A DNA stretch of 16,168 nucleotides from 1162T-S-0a-05 sp050299435 (lineage in GTDB: Bacteria; Pseudomonadota; Gammaproteobacteria; Pseudomonadales; Cellvibrionaceae). The position numbers were made by a program, and so were the translations under genes. The notes under the pieces were generated by a model. The model had not been told where the DNA came from. It saw nothing but the letters and a program-made list of their open reading frames with translations, and searched no databases. The stretch lies in assembly GCA_050299435.1 (NCBI GenBank), contig JBNKVX010000076.1, positions 1 to 16,168 on the forward strand, written 5' to 3'. Shown piece after piece: positions 8,193 through 15,610 of the stretch (its first letter is position 1; each line of letters starts with the position of its first letter).

Positions 8193-9305
8193 TTAATCAC
8201 CCCAAACTTCTCTGGCAACTTCGACTATAAGTTTCAACTTGGCAATTTCATCTTCCACAGTCAAATCATTACCAAAAGCGGAACTTGCAAATCCGCATTG
8301 AGGACTCAGGCAAAGCTGATCAAGGTCGACATACTTCGCTGCCTCTTCAATACGTTGAATGATGTCTGCTTTGCTTTCTAATTGTTTTTGTTTGCTGCTG
8401 ACCAAGCCCAAAACAACAAATTTATTTTTCGGCACAAAGCGCAAGGGTGCAAAATCGCCGGAGCGTTCATCATCATACTCAAGGAAGAAGGCATTCACGT
8501 TAATTTGATTGAACAAGACTTCCGCTATGGGATCGTAGCCACCTTCTGCAATCCAGGCACTGCGAAAATTTCCGCGGCACAAGTGAATTGCCGTGGTCAT
8601 CTCTTCCGGGCAACCAAGCAGAGCGTCATTAATTAAGCGGGAATACGTTAAAGGCAGCATTGCAGGGTCATCACCGCGTTCACGCGCGGCTTGCTGTTGA
8701 TCCGGGTCGCACAGATAGGCCAAATTAGTATCATCAAGTTGGACATATTTACAACCTAAGTGATGTAATCCAGCTAACTCTTTACGATAACATTCAGCCA
8801 AATCACTGAAGAACACGTCTAAATCCGGGTAAGCTTCCTCGCTGATACCCTTTCTGCCACCACGAAAATGCACCATGGTTGGAGAGGGAATACACACTTT
8901 GGCAGTTTGCGACGTCTCTGAACTTAAAAACTTGTAATCTTCCCACTGAATCCCGGCCACATGCTGAATTTTGTCAACAACTTCCAACCTGGGAGGTGCA
9001 TAATCAATTTCACCTTCTTTAGTATGAAATTTAGTAGAAATGCCCCCGCGCTCTTCTACCCCGCCCAAACGTTTAAGGAAATCGATATGAAAGATGAAAC
9101 GACGATATTCACCGTCAGTAATGGATTGTAGGCCCACGTCTTCCTGGAGTTTGACTACTTCTCGAATCGCTTCGTTTTCAATAGTTCTCAATTCTTGATC
9201 CGAGATTTCACCTTTGGCAAATTTGTCTCGAGCTTCAAGTAAATTAGCGGGTCTTAAAAGGCTGCCTACGTGGTCAGCGCGGAATGGAGGCTGATTTCTT
9301 AACAT
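8193..9305 (-). CDS. Short MetE-like (cobalamin-independent methionine synthase II family) methyltransferase
   Basis: A 370-residue protein matching only the C-terminal catalytic half of MetE (UROD/MetE-like barrel), as in the YxjG-type family. The zinc ligand set appears intact: His241 and Cys243 (AIHLCRGN), Glu276 (FLEYDD) and Cys337 (SPQCGF). RADHVGSLLRP near the N-terminus and YVQLDDTNLAYL (187-198) are also typical. The start is set at ATG 9305 because AAGGA lies 8 bases upstream and the conserved region begins at once; an in-frame start at 9386 would add 27 unconserved residues lying over the control region. Family members move a methyl group to a thiol, usually homocysteine; relatives include epoxyalkane:coenzyme M transferases. 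Set beside aromatic catabolism genes and divergent from the ligU operon, it may handle methyl groups released by O-demethylation of methoxylated aromatics. That role is inference; the donor (methyl-THF, a methyl-protein or another compound) is unknown. Confidence 0.8.
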   Translation of the reverse strand: MLRNQPPFRADHVGSLLRPANLLEARDKFAKGEISDQELRTIENEAIREVVKLQEDVGLQSITDGEYRRFIFHIDFLKRLGGVEERGGISTKFHTKEGEIDYAPPRLEVVDKIQHVAGIQWEDYKFLSSETSQTAKVCIPSPTMVHFRGGRKGISEEAYPDLDVFFSDLAECYRKELAGLHHLGCKYVQLDDTNLAYLCDPDQQQAARERGDDPAMLPLTYSRLINDALLGCPEEMTTAIHLCRGNFRSAWIAEGGYDPIAEVLFNQINVNAFFLEYDDERSGDFAPLRFVPKNKFVVLGLVSSKQKQLESKADIIQRIEEAAKYVDLDQLCLSPQCGFASSAFGNDLTVEDEIAKLKLIVEVAREVWGD

Positions 9306-9373
9306 GGTGAAGATCCTTTGTGCCAAATTATTATTGAATTTTCGACTAGCTTTTAACAGGCCAATTGCATTAT

Positions 9374-9392
9374 TAGTATGTAACACATACTA
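9374..9392. promoter_or_regulatory. 19-bp palindrome, probable operator between divergent transcription units
   Basis: TAGTATGTAACACATACTA is a perfect 8-bp inverted repeat around a 3-base centre. It lies in the 266-bp control region (9306-9571) between the MetE-like/transporter unit and the ligU operon, 69 bases upstream of the former. Size and symmetry fit a dimeric regulator site (GntR, MarR, IclR or TetR type). A weak promoter-like pair for ligU, TTGAAC (9409-9414) and TATAGG (9433-9438), follows it. No regulator gene is in the window. Confidence 0.55.
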
Positions 9393-9454
9393 TATCTTTT
9401 GTGTGTTTTTGAACAGTTACTCAGCCACAATTTATAGGGATAAAGACACTTGAA

Positions 9455-9481
9455 GCAAGCACAGAATTACGGAGTGCTTGC
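9455..9481. promoter_or_regulatory. Second inverted repeat upstream of ligU
   Basis: GCAAGCAC (9455-9462) and GTGCTTGC (9474-9481) form a perfect 8-bp inverted repeat with an 11-base spacer, 90 bases before the ligU start. It is either another protein-binding site or a stem-loop in the ligU leader RNA; no T run follows, so it is not a terminator. Confidence 0.42.
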
Positions 9482-9571
9482 CCATAATAATCGGTCTTTG
9501 ACTGCTTTTGTCTTAAAGGTTTCTTCCTGACTGAGAACAACTTACTGATATCAACCCAAGAAAGGCGTTTT

Positions 9572-10669
9572 ATGGCTCCTCACTTACAGCTCGCGATACC
9601 TTTTGCGCAACTTCGTGGAGGAAGTTCTAAAGGCTTGTACTTTAAAGCTGAAGACCTGCCGAAGGATGCGTCCTTGAGAGACACGCTCTTACTGGCGGCC
9701 ATGGGTAAGGGTGAGAGACAGATTGACGGCTTGGGTGGGGCTGATCCTCTTACAAGCAAAGTGGCCATCGTCTCTCCTTCAAGCAAGCCGGGCGTGGATA
9801 TTGATTACCTTTTTGCACAAGTTGTTGTGGGTCGTAATTCCGTCGATACCAAACCTAACTGCGGCAATATCCTCGCCGGCGTAGGCCCTTTCGCTGTTGA
9901 AACTGGCCTGGTCAAAGCCCAAGATGACGAAACAAAGATCGTCGTACATATGCTTAATAGTGGAAAGGACTGCGAACTGATATTACAAACTCCCGGCGGA
10001 AGAATGACCTACACGGGCAATACCAGAATTGACGGCGTTCCCGGTACATCCGCCCCGATTGTCTGCAATTATCGCGATCTCGCAGGTTCTGCGTGTGGCG
10101 CTTTGCTGCCCACAGGCAACAATAGGGATGTCTTAGACGGTATTGAATTGACCTGCATCGACAACGGCATGCCCATCGTAGTCATTAAAGCCGAGAGCAT
10201 GGGTATTCGAGGTGATGAAACACCTGACGAGCTAAATGCCAATCTCGAACTGCGAGAACGCCTACATTCCCTGAGAATGCAGTTAGGCCCAATGATGAAG
10301 CTTGGGGATGTCAGTGAAATGGCTGTACCCAAAATGTGCATGATTTCCAGAGCTAGGAATGGTGGTGCAATTTCAACCCGCACATTTATTCCAGACAAAT
10401 GTCACGCCGCAATTGGAGTTTTGGGTGCTGTCTCGGTCGCCTCAGCCTGCATGCTCCCAGGCTCCGTTTGTGAAGGGCTCGCCGAGGTGCCTAAGAATGA
10501 CAATGTTGAACTATCCATTGAACATCCCTCCGGCGAGTTCACAGTTAAATTGGAGCTTAAAAATTCTAAGGACAAATTTGTTATCAATAAAGCAGGTGTG
10601 ATTCGCACAGCGCGTTTATTGAGTAAAGGGGAGCTGTATGTCCCAAAAGAAACAATACAAGTTAGTTAA
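9572..10669 (+). CDS. ligU: 4-oxalomesaconate tautomerase (LigU/GalD, PrpF family)
   Basis: A 365-residue PrpF-fold isomerase. In the protocatechuate 4,5-cleavage pathway LigU moves a double bond in 4-oxalomesaconate to give the 2-keto-4-carboxy-3-hexenedioate used by the hydratase LigJ. The N-terminal LRGGSSKGLYF is the PrpF family signature. Lys63 (LTSKVAIVS) and Cys97 (PNCGNI) are 34 residues apart, the same spacing as the active-site Lys66 and Cys100 described for Sphingobium LigU; NPNCGN-type loops are typical of the family. AAAGG (9561-9565) lies 6 bases before the ATG. It is the first gene of a seven-gene lig run, and ligI follows after 41 bases. A role as PrpF or another tricarboxylate isomerase is possible from sequence alone, but the neighbours make LigU by far the best reading. 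Confidence 0.88.
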   Translation: MAPHLQLAIPFAQLRGGSSKGLYFKAEDLPKDASLRDTLLLAAMGKGERQIDGLGGADPLTSKVAIVSPSSKPGVDIDYLFAQVVVGRNSVDTKPNCGNILAGVGPFAVETGLVKAQDDETKIVVHMLNSGKDCELILQTPGGRMTYTGNTRIDGVPGTSAPIVCNYRDLAGSACGALLPTGNNRDVLDGIELTCIDNGMPIVVIKAESMGIRGDETPDELNANLELRERLHSLRMQLGPMMKLGDVSEMAVPKMCMISRARNGGAISTRTFIPDKCHAAIGVLGAVSVASACMLPGSVCEGLAEVPKNDNVELSIEHPSGEFTVKLELKNSKDKFVINKAGVIRTARLLSKGELYVPKETIQVS

Positions 10670-10710
10670 TATTTAAAAAAACAAAATATGATGAGGTGAT
10701 TTGTTTCGGT

Positions 10711-11562
10711 ATGAGTCAAATTAAAAAAGCTAACTACATTCCCCCGGCGTCAGCCTGTGATGCTCATTGTCATGTGTTCGGCCCTGCTCACCTTTTCCCC
10801 TATTCAGAGGCGAGAAAATATACGCCCGAGGATGCACCTAAAGAAAAACTGTTTGCTTTACATAAACATTTTGGATTTGAACGCTCAGTTTTAGTTCAGG
10901 CGAGTTGCCATGGCACTGATAATCGCGCAATGATTGATATGTTAAATGAAGCTGAAGGACGTTACCGCGGCGTTGCGATCATTGACGAAAGTTTCAGCAT
11001 AAATCAATTAAAAGAGTTTCATGAAGCAGGTGTACGTGGAATTCGCTTCAACTTTCTAACGCGCCTGGTTGACAGCAAACCGCGCGAATATTATCTAAAA
11101 ATTGCCGAAAAAATTGTCGATTTGGGTTGGCATATTGTTGTGTATTTCGAATCAGAAAATTTACCCAATATTATTGAATTATTGGAAGACTTACCCGCGC
11201 CTCTCGTTATTGACCATATGGGTAGACCGGATGTCTCACACCCCATTGAAGGAGAAAATTTTCAGCGTGTATGTGAATTGGTTTCTAAATATCCAGAAAA
11301 CTGGATTAAGGTAAGTTGTGTGGAAAGATTGACTCAGACAGGCCCCCCCTATTCTGATGTCATTCCATTTGCTAAGTATCTGGTTGACAACTTTTCAAAG
11401 CAGGTATTGTGGGGAACCGATTGGCCTCACCCAAATATGGAACCCAATATTCCTGACGACGCGGTTTTGGTAGATTGTATTCCAAAAATCGCCACCAGCG
11501 AAGCGCTGCAAAAACAACTACTGGTGGACAATCCTCACACTCTCTATCATTTTAAAACCTAG
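10711..11562 (+). CDS. ligI: 2-pyrone-4,6-dicarboxylate hydrolase (LigI)
   Basis: A 283-residue amidohydrolase-superfamily lactonase that opens the PDC ring to 4-oxalomesaconate. It reads as a close LigI relative along its length: DAHCHVFGP (His19, His21), QASCHGTDN, RGIRFNF (109-115), VIDHMGRPD (His169) and GTDWPHPNM (Asp237). Arg112, Arg118, Tyr145, His169 and Asp237 sit where LigI has Arg124, Arg130, Tyr156, His180 and Asp248, with an offset of 11-12. LigI is unusual in its superfamily in working without a metal. The ATG at 10711 is chosen over a GTG at 10696, which lies inside the GAGGTGAT ribosome-site sequence. That site is 12-13 bases away, rather far. The gene lies between ligU and ligK in the same operon. 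Confidence 0.93.
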   Translation: MSQIKKANYIPPASACDAHCHVFGPAHLFPYSEARKYTPEDAPKEKLFALHKHFGFERSVLVQASCHGTDNRAMIDMLNEAEGRYRGVAIIDESFSINQLKEFHEAGVRGIRFNFLTRLVDSKPREYYLKIAEKIVDLGWHIVVYFESENLPNIIELLEDLPAPLVIDHMGRPDVSHPIEGENFQRVCELVSKYPENWIKVSCVERLTQTGPPYSDVIPFAKYLVDNFSKQVLWGTDWPHPNMEPNIPDDAVLVDCIPKIATSEALQKQLLVDNPHTLYHFKT

Positions 11563-11601
11563 CGCTTAGGAAATTAATCCTCAAATTTTCAGGAAATACT
11601 T

Positions 11602-12309
11602 ATGAAAACTGTTGCAGTAAAAAACATTGAACGCGCCGATCAAGCTGTTGTAGAAAAGCTGGCACAACTTGGTGTGGCAACTGTTCATGAAGCGCAGGGG
11701 CGCACGGGTTTGTTGCGTCCTTATATGCGGCCAATTTATCGTGGCGCGAAGATTGCCGGGAATGCAATTACAATTCTTGCTCAACCCGGTGATAACTGGA
11801 TGATACATGTTGCTATTGAATTGTGTCAGGCTGGCGACATATTAGTTGTTGCCTGTACAACAGAAAATGATGACGGCATGTTTGGGGATTTACTGGCAAC
11901 CTCAGCGCAAGCGCGTGGAGTGAAAGGTTTGATAATTGACGCGGGTGTACGCGATGTTAGCACGCTTGAAGAAATGAATTTCCCAGTGTGGTCGAAGGCG
12001 ATTTCTGCAAGGGGCACAGTAAAAAATACTTTGGGCTCGGTCAATGTACCTATTGTCTGTGCGGGTCAGCTTATCAATCCCGGTGATGTAATAGTTGCCG
12101 ATGATGACGGCGTGGTTTCAGTACCAAGAAAAACTGCAAATACAATTTTGGATGCTGCTCAAAAGCGTGAAGATCTCGAAATTGCCAAGCGCGAAAAACT
12201 TGCCGCAGGGACACTGGGCCTGGATCTCTATAATATGCGACCGCGACTTGAAGAACACGGTTTAGTTTATCTTGATAGTCTTGAAGAGTTTAATAAAGAT
12301 TTTGAATAA
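11602..12309 (+). CDS. ligK: 4-carboxy-4-hydroxy-2-oxoadipate (HMG/CHA) aldolase (LigK)
   Basis: A 235-residue class II pyruvate aldolase with the RraA-like fold. It cleaves 4-carboxy-4-hydroxy-2-oxoadipate to pyruvate and oxaloacetate, the last step of the pathway, and family members also decarboxylate oxaloacetate. GDLLATSAQARGVKGLIID followed by Arg117-Asp118 is the active-site signature; the equivalent Arg-Asp pair in the Pseudomonas HMG/CHA aldolase binds pyruvate and helps coordinate the divalent metal. The C-terminal tail after about residue 195 (helix, then HGLVYLDS) is the extension that separates these aldolases from plain RraA regulators of about 160 residues. AGGAAA lies just before the ATG. 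LigJ follows after 17 bases. Confidence 0.92.
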   Translation: MKTVAVKNIERADQAVVEKLAQLGVATVHEAQGRTGLLRPYMRPIYRGAKIAGNAITILAQPGDNWMIHVAIELCQAGDILVVACTTENDDGMFGDLLATSAQARGVKGLIIDAGVRDVSTLEEMNFPVWSKAISARGTVKNTLGSVNVPIVCAGQLINPGDVIVADDDGVVSVPRKTANTILDAAQKREDLEIAKREKLAAGTLGLDLYNMRPRLEEHGLVYLDSLEEFNKDFE

Positions 12310-12326
12310 TTATAAAAGGTTAAAAC

Positions 12327-13337
12327 ATGATTATTGATTGTCACGGTCACTACACTACTTTTCCAAAGGAAGTGGCTGACTACCGCGCGCAACAACGCCA
12401 GGCGGTCGCTGAAAATCCGGCGCATAAAGGCGAAAAAGGTCAAATTAATATCAGCGATGATCAATTGCGAGAAAGTATTGAAAAGAATCAACTGCGCTTG
12501 CAAAAAGAACGCGGCACCGATCTTACAATTTTTTCACCACGCGCAAGCTGGATGGGACATCACATAGGCAACGCGCACACGAGTCAATATTGGACCGAAC
12601 ACCAGAATGATATTATTCGGCGAATTTGCGATTTGTTTCCGCAAAATTTCGCTCCCGTCGCACAACTTCCTCAATCTCCCGGATTGACACCGGAAAAACT
12701 AATTCCGGAACTTAAACGCTGTGTGGAAGAAATGGGATTTATAGGCTGCAATCTGAACCCGGATACTAGCGGCGGCGATTGGAAAGATGTGCCTCTCAGC
12801 GATAAAAGTTGGTATCCCTTTTACGAGGCAATGGTAGAGCTTGATGTTCCCGCGATGATTCATGTGAGCGAAGCCTGTAACCCCTGCGTGACGACCACAG
12901 GCTCATACTACCTCGCAGCGGATACCACTGCTTTTGATCAATTTATGTTTTCGGATGTGTTTAAAGATTTTCCGAGTATCAAATTTATTATTCCTCATGG
13001 TGGCGGCGCCGTGCCCTATCACTGGGGTCGATTTCGCGGTATCGCCCAAGACAAGGGCTTAGGTAATTTGAATGAGCGTGTGCTCAATAATATTTATTTT
13101 GATACTTGTGTCTATCACCAACCCGGCATTGATTTATTGCTTGAAGTGATTCCTGTAGACAATATTCTTTTTGCTTCGGAAATGATCGGTGCGGTGCGCG
13201 GCATTGACCCTGAAACAGGTAATTACTATGACGACACCAAGCGCTATATTGATGGAAATGCTAGCTTAAGTGACGAAGATCGCTTAAAAATCTTTGAGAT
13301 GAATGCGCGCAAGGTATTCAGTCGTTTAAAAATTTAA
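12327..13337 (+). CDS. ligJ: 4-oxalomesaconate hydratase (LigJ, amidohydrolase type)
   Basis: A 336-residue zinc amidohydrolase-superfamily hydratase that adds water to the LigU product to give 4-carboxy-4-hydroxy-2-oxoadipate. Metal and active-site positions are visible: His6 and His8 (DCHGHYTT), His179 (MIHVSE), His224 (IPHGGGAVPYH) and Glu285 (FASEMIGA). These match LigJ His6, His8, His178, His223 and Glu284 with an offset of 0 or 1. This is the LigJ type, not the unrelated PIG-L-type GalB hydratase used by Pseudomonas for gallate. AAAGG lies about 10 bases before the ATG. The gene is 17 bases after ligK; a 69-bp gap, the longest in the operon, separates it from ligC. Confidence 0.93.
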   Translation: MIIDCHGHYTTFPKEVADYRAQQRQAVAENPAHKGEKGQINISDDQLRESIEKNQLRLQKERGTDLTIFSPRASWMGHHIGNAHTSQYWTEHQNDIIRRICDLFPQNFAPVAQLPQSPGLTPEKLIPELKRCVEEMGFIGCNLNPDTSGGDWKDVPLSDKSWYPFYEAMVELDVPAMIHVSEACNPCVTTTGSYYLAADTTAFDQFMFSDVFKDFPSIKFIIPHGGGAVPYHWGRFRGIAQDKGLGNLNERVLNNIYFDTCVYHQPGIDLLLEVIPVDNILFASEMIGAVRGIDPETGNYYDDTKRYIDGNASLSDEDRLKIFEMNARKVFSRLKI

Positions 13338-13358
13338 CGAATAATTGAATTAGAAGTA

Positions 13359-13380
13359 GAAGATATAAAGAAGATATAAA
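13359..13380 (+). repeat. Tandem 11-bp direct repeat between ligJ and ligC
   Basis: GAAGATATAAA occurs twice head to tail (13359-13369 and 13370-13380) in the 69-bp gap before ligC. Its role is unknown: it may be replication slippage, or AT-rich spacing that affects translation or RNA processing between the two halves of the operon. Confidence 0.7.
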
Positions 13381-13396
13381 TAAGTCACTTTATTAC

Positions 13397-13400
13397 GAGG
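13397..13400 (+). promoter_or_regulatory. Ribosome binding site that fixes the ligC start
   Basis: GAGG directly abuts the ATG at 13401 but lies 6 bases before the in-frame ATG at 13407. Normal spacing therefore selects 13407, which also gives the MKI-type N-terminus expected at the beginning of the Rossmann fold. Confidence 0.7.
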
Positions 13401-13406
13401 ATGATT

Positions 13407-14348
13407 ATGAAAATTTGTATGGCTGGTGTGGGCGCCTTTGCAACGAAACATTTAAACGCCCTCTCGCGTATTGATGATGTGGAAGTCGTTTCCATAGTGG
13501 GGCGACGTGAAGAGAATACCAAAGCTATTGCTGAGGAAAATAATATTCCTCACTGGACCACAAATTATGAAGAAGCATTAAAGTTGGATGAAGTTGACGC
13601 GGTGATTCTCACTACACCAACTCAAGTTCACGCCGCTCAAGGTTTACAGGCAATGGATGCTGGCAAACACGTATTGATTGAAATCCCCATGTCAGATAGC
13701 CTGGCTGATGCGGAAGCACTTGTCGCCAAGCAGAGTGAAACAGGCTTGGTTGCAATGGTTGGCCATACTCGGCGCTTTAATCCCAGCCATCAATGGATTC
13801 ACAAGAAAGTGAAAGCCGGTGAATTAAAAATTCAACAAATGGATGTGCAAACTTATTTTTTCCGTCGTACTAATACAAACGCTTTAGGCAAACCCCGCAG
13901 CTGGACTGATCATCTTCTTTGGCACCATGCCTGCCATACTGTTGATTTGTTTCAATATCAAACCGGTGAAGTCGCTTCAGAAGCATATGGATTGCAGGGC
14001 CCTATTCATCCTGATTTAGGCATTGCGATGGATATGAGTATTGGAATGAAAGTACCCTCTGGCGCAATTTGCACACTATCTCTTTCTTTTAATAACGATG
14101 GGCCACTTGGCACATTCTTCCGTTACATTTGTGACAAAGGCACTTATATCGCGCGCTACGATGATTTGTTTGATGGAAAGGAAAATCGCATTGATGTCAG
14201 CGAGGTTGATGTTTCTATGGACGGTATTGAACTATGCGACAGAGAATTTATTGCTGCAATCAAGGAAGGTCGTGAGCCCAATGCAAGCGTAGCGCAATGT
14301 TTAAGTGCGATGCAAACGCTTGATAAGCTAGATAAACAATTGAATTAA
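13407..14348 (+). CDS. ligC: 4-carboxy-2-hydroxymuconate-6-semialdehyde dehydrogenase (LigC)
   Basis: A 313-residue Gfo/Idh/MocA-family oxidoreductase. It oxidises the cyclic hemiacetal form of the ring-cleavage product to PDC with NAD(P)+. The Rossmann motif GVGAF (7-11) opens the protein. GHTRRFNPSHQ (119-129), QQMDVQTYFFRR (143-154), SWTDHLLWHHACHTVD (165-180) and SLSFNNDGPLGTFFRYICD are, from memory, almost identical to Sphingobium LigC. The usual family EKP is EIP here (92-94), as I recall for LigC too, so this is not a defect. The start was chosen by ribosome-site spacing. Its stop is 14 bases before ligA. Together with LigI it shows that the pathway runs through PDC. Confidence 0.94.
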   Translation: MKICMAGVGAFATKHLNALSRIDDVEVVSIVGRREENTKAIAEENNIPHWTTNYEEALKLDEVDAVILTTPTQVHAAQGLQAMDAGKHVLIEIPMSDSLADAEALVAKQSETGLVAMVGHTRRFNPSHQWIHKKVKAGELKIQQMDVQTYFFRRTNTNALGKPRSWTDHLLWHHACHTVDLFQYQTGEVASEAYGLQGPIHPDLGIAMDMSIGMKVPSGAICTLSLSFNNDGPLGTFFRYICDKGTYIARYDDLFDGKENRIDVSEVDVSMDGIELCDREFIAAIKEGREPNASVAQCLSAMQTLDKLDKQLN

Positions 14349-14362
14349 ATAAGGTAATCCAA

Positions 14363-14764
14363 ATGGTTTGGAAAAAACACGATTATGACGATATACCAGG
14401 CACTTATATTTTTGATGGTGAACGTTCAGCGCGCGGTTATCGTATTAATAAAATGGCTTTCTCATTTAATGACGAGAAAAATCGCCAGGAATTTTCAAGA
14501 GATATGGCCGCCTATTGCGACAAATTCAAACTTAATTCTGAAGAGAAAAAAGCTATTCTGGAAGCCGATTTTACGCGCTTATTGGAACTAGGTGGTAACA
14601 TCTATTATCTCGCGAAAATTGCTATTTTTCATGGTTTAACAATTCAGGATGCTTGCGCAAAAATGAGCAACATTACAACCGATGAATTTAAAGCTCGCCT
14701 GCAAAATAACGCAGAGGGATTTAAAGATAAAATTCACGAACTGGGGGGCTATTTCGATGGCTAG
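14363..14764 (+). CDS. ligA: Protocatechuate 4,5-dioxygenase alpha subunit (LigA)
   Basis: A 133-residue small subunit of the type II extradiol dioxygenase. It caps the active site of LigB and helps form the substrate pocket. DDIPGTYIFDGERSARGYRIN and GGNIYYLAKI match the known LigA pattern (DDIPGT, then GGNVYFLSK in Sphingobium LigA), and the length is close to the family norm of about 139. AAGG lies 8 bases before the ATG. The last 8 bases overlap the start of ligB, suggesting translational coupling and matched subunit amounts. Relatives act on gallate or methylgallate, so protocatechuate is the likeliest but not the only possible substrate. Confidence 0.92.
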   Translation: MVWKKHDYDDIPGTYIFDGERSARGYRINKMAFSFNDEKNRQEFSRDMAAYCDKFKLNSEEKKAILEADFTRLLELGGNIYYLAKIAIFHGLTIQDACAKMSNITTDEFKARLQNNAEGFKDKIHELGGYFDG

Positions 14765-15605
14765 AATTGTTGGTGGCATTAGCACCTCACATATACCGGC
14801 AATTGGAATCGCAATTGCCAAAAAATTACAACATGACCCCTACTGGAAACGCTTTTTCGATGGTTATGATCCGGTTAGAGAGTGGCTAGATAAAGTCAAA
14901 CCTGATCTCGCCATCGTCGTGTACAACGATCACGGTTTAAACTTCTTCCTCGACACGGTACCAACTTTTGCTGTGGGCGCGGCCAGTAGCTATGAAACAG
15001 CTGATGAAGGTTGGGGTTTGCGTACGCAGGGTTCAGTCAAGGGCGATGAACAACTATCCTGGCATATCATAGAAAACCTGGTTCAAAATGAATTTGATAT
15101 TACGATTTGTCAGGAGATGTTGGTTGATCACGGCTTTGTCGTACCCATGACTTTAATGTGGGGTGAAGATGAAATATGGCCTGTTAAAGCAATTCCCCTG
15201 GCCGTAAACACAGTTCAACATCCCGTACCCAGCGCCAAACGTTGTTACGATCTGGGTCGTGCTCTGGGTAAGGCAATAGAAAGTTATCCGGAAGATATGA
15301 AAGTTGTGGTGATTGGTACAGGCGGCATGTCTCACCAATTGCAAGGTGCACGTGCCGGCATCATTGATGTGGAATTCGATCTGCAATGTATGGAAAAAAT
15401 TATTCACGACCCCGATTGGTTTACGCAAATAAGTAACACTGAAATCATGCGCAAAGCCGGAACCGAAGGGATAGAAACTATCATGTGGATGGTGATGCGT
15501 GGTGCAGTTGGCAATAATATAAAAACGCTGCATAAACATTATCATGCCCCCATATCGAACACAGGTGCGGGCGTACTACTTTTGGAAAATGTCGACGCTG
15601 CTTAA
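14757..15605 (+). CDS. ligB: Protocatechuate 4,5-dioxygenase beta (catalytic) subunit (LigB)
   Basis: A 282-residue catalytic subunit that uses Fe(II) and O2 to open protocatechuate between C4 and C5, giving 4-carboxy-2-hydroxymuconate-6-semialdehyde. Iron ligands His12 (SHIPAIG), His59 (VYNDHG) and Glu240 (GIETIMW), and the catalytic His193 (GGMSHQLQG), match LigB His12, His61, Glu242 and His195. His125 (VDHGF) matches the substrate-contacting His127. The start is the ATG at 14757, inside the end of ligA; earlier in-frame codons back to 14682 lie in ligA coding sequence and precede the conserved MARI start. It is the last pathway gene in the run, followed 5 bases later by an aldo/keto reductase gene. 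Confidence 0.95.
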   Translation: MARIVGGISTSHIPAIGIAIAKKLQHDPYWKRFFDGYDPVREWLDKVKPDLAIVVYNDHGLNFFLDTVPTFAVGAASSYETADEGWGLRTQGSVKGDEQLSWHIIENLVQNEFDITICQEMLVDHGFVVPMTLMWGEDEIWPVKAIPLAVNTVQHPVPSAKRCYDLGRALGKAIESYPEDMKVVVIGTGGMSHQLQGARAGIIDVEFDLQCMEKIIHDPDWFTQISNTEIMRKAGTEGIETIMWMVMRGAVGNNIKTLHKHYHAPISNTGAGVLLLENVDAA

Positions 15606-15610
15606 AACTG

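Noticed and set aside
9306..9386. N-terminal extension of the MetE-like protein from an in-frame start at 9386
   Set aside because: The extra 27 residues do not resemble the family, would overlap the palindrome, and the ATG at 9305 has a good ribosome site.
11566..11600. Small symmetric stretch between ligI and ligK (CCTAGCGCTTAGG)
   Set aside because: Only four perfect pairs and no T run; too weak to call a terminator or operator.
15153..15545. 130-residue minus-strand frame antisense to ligB
   Set aside because: His- and Phe-rich composition is the mirror of ligB codons; no ribosome site or family resemblance.
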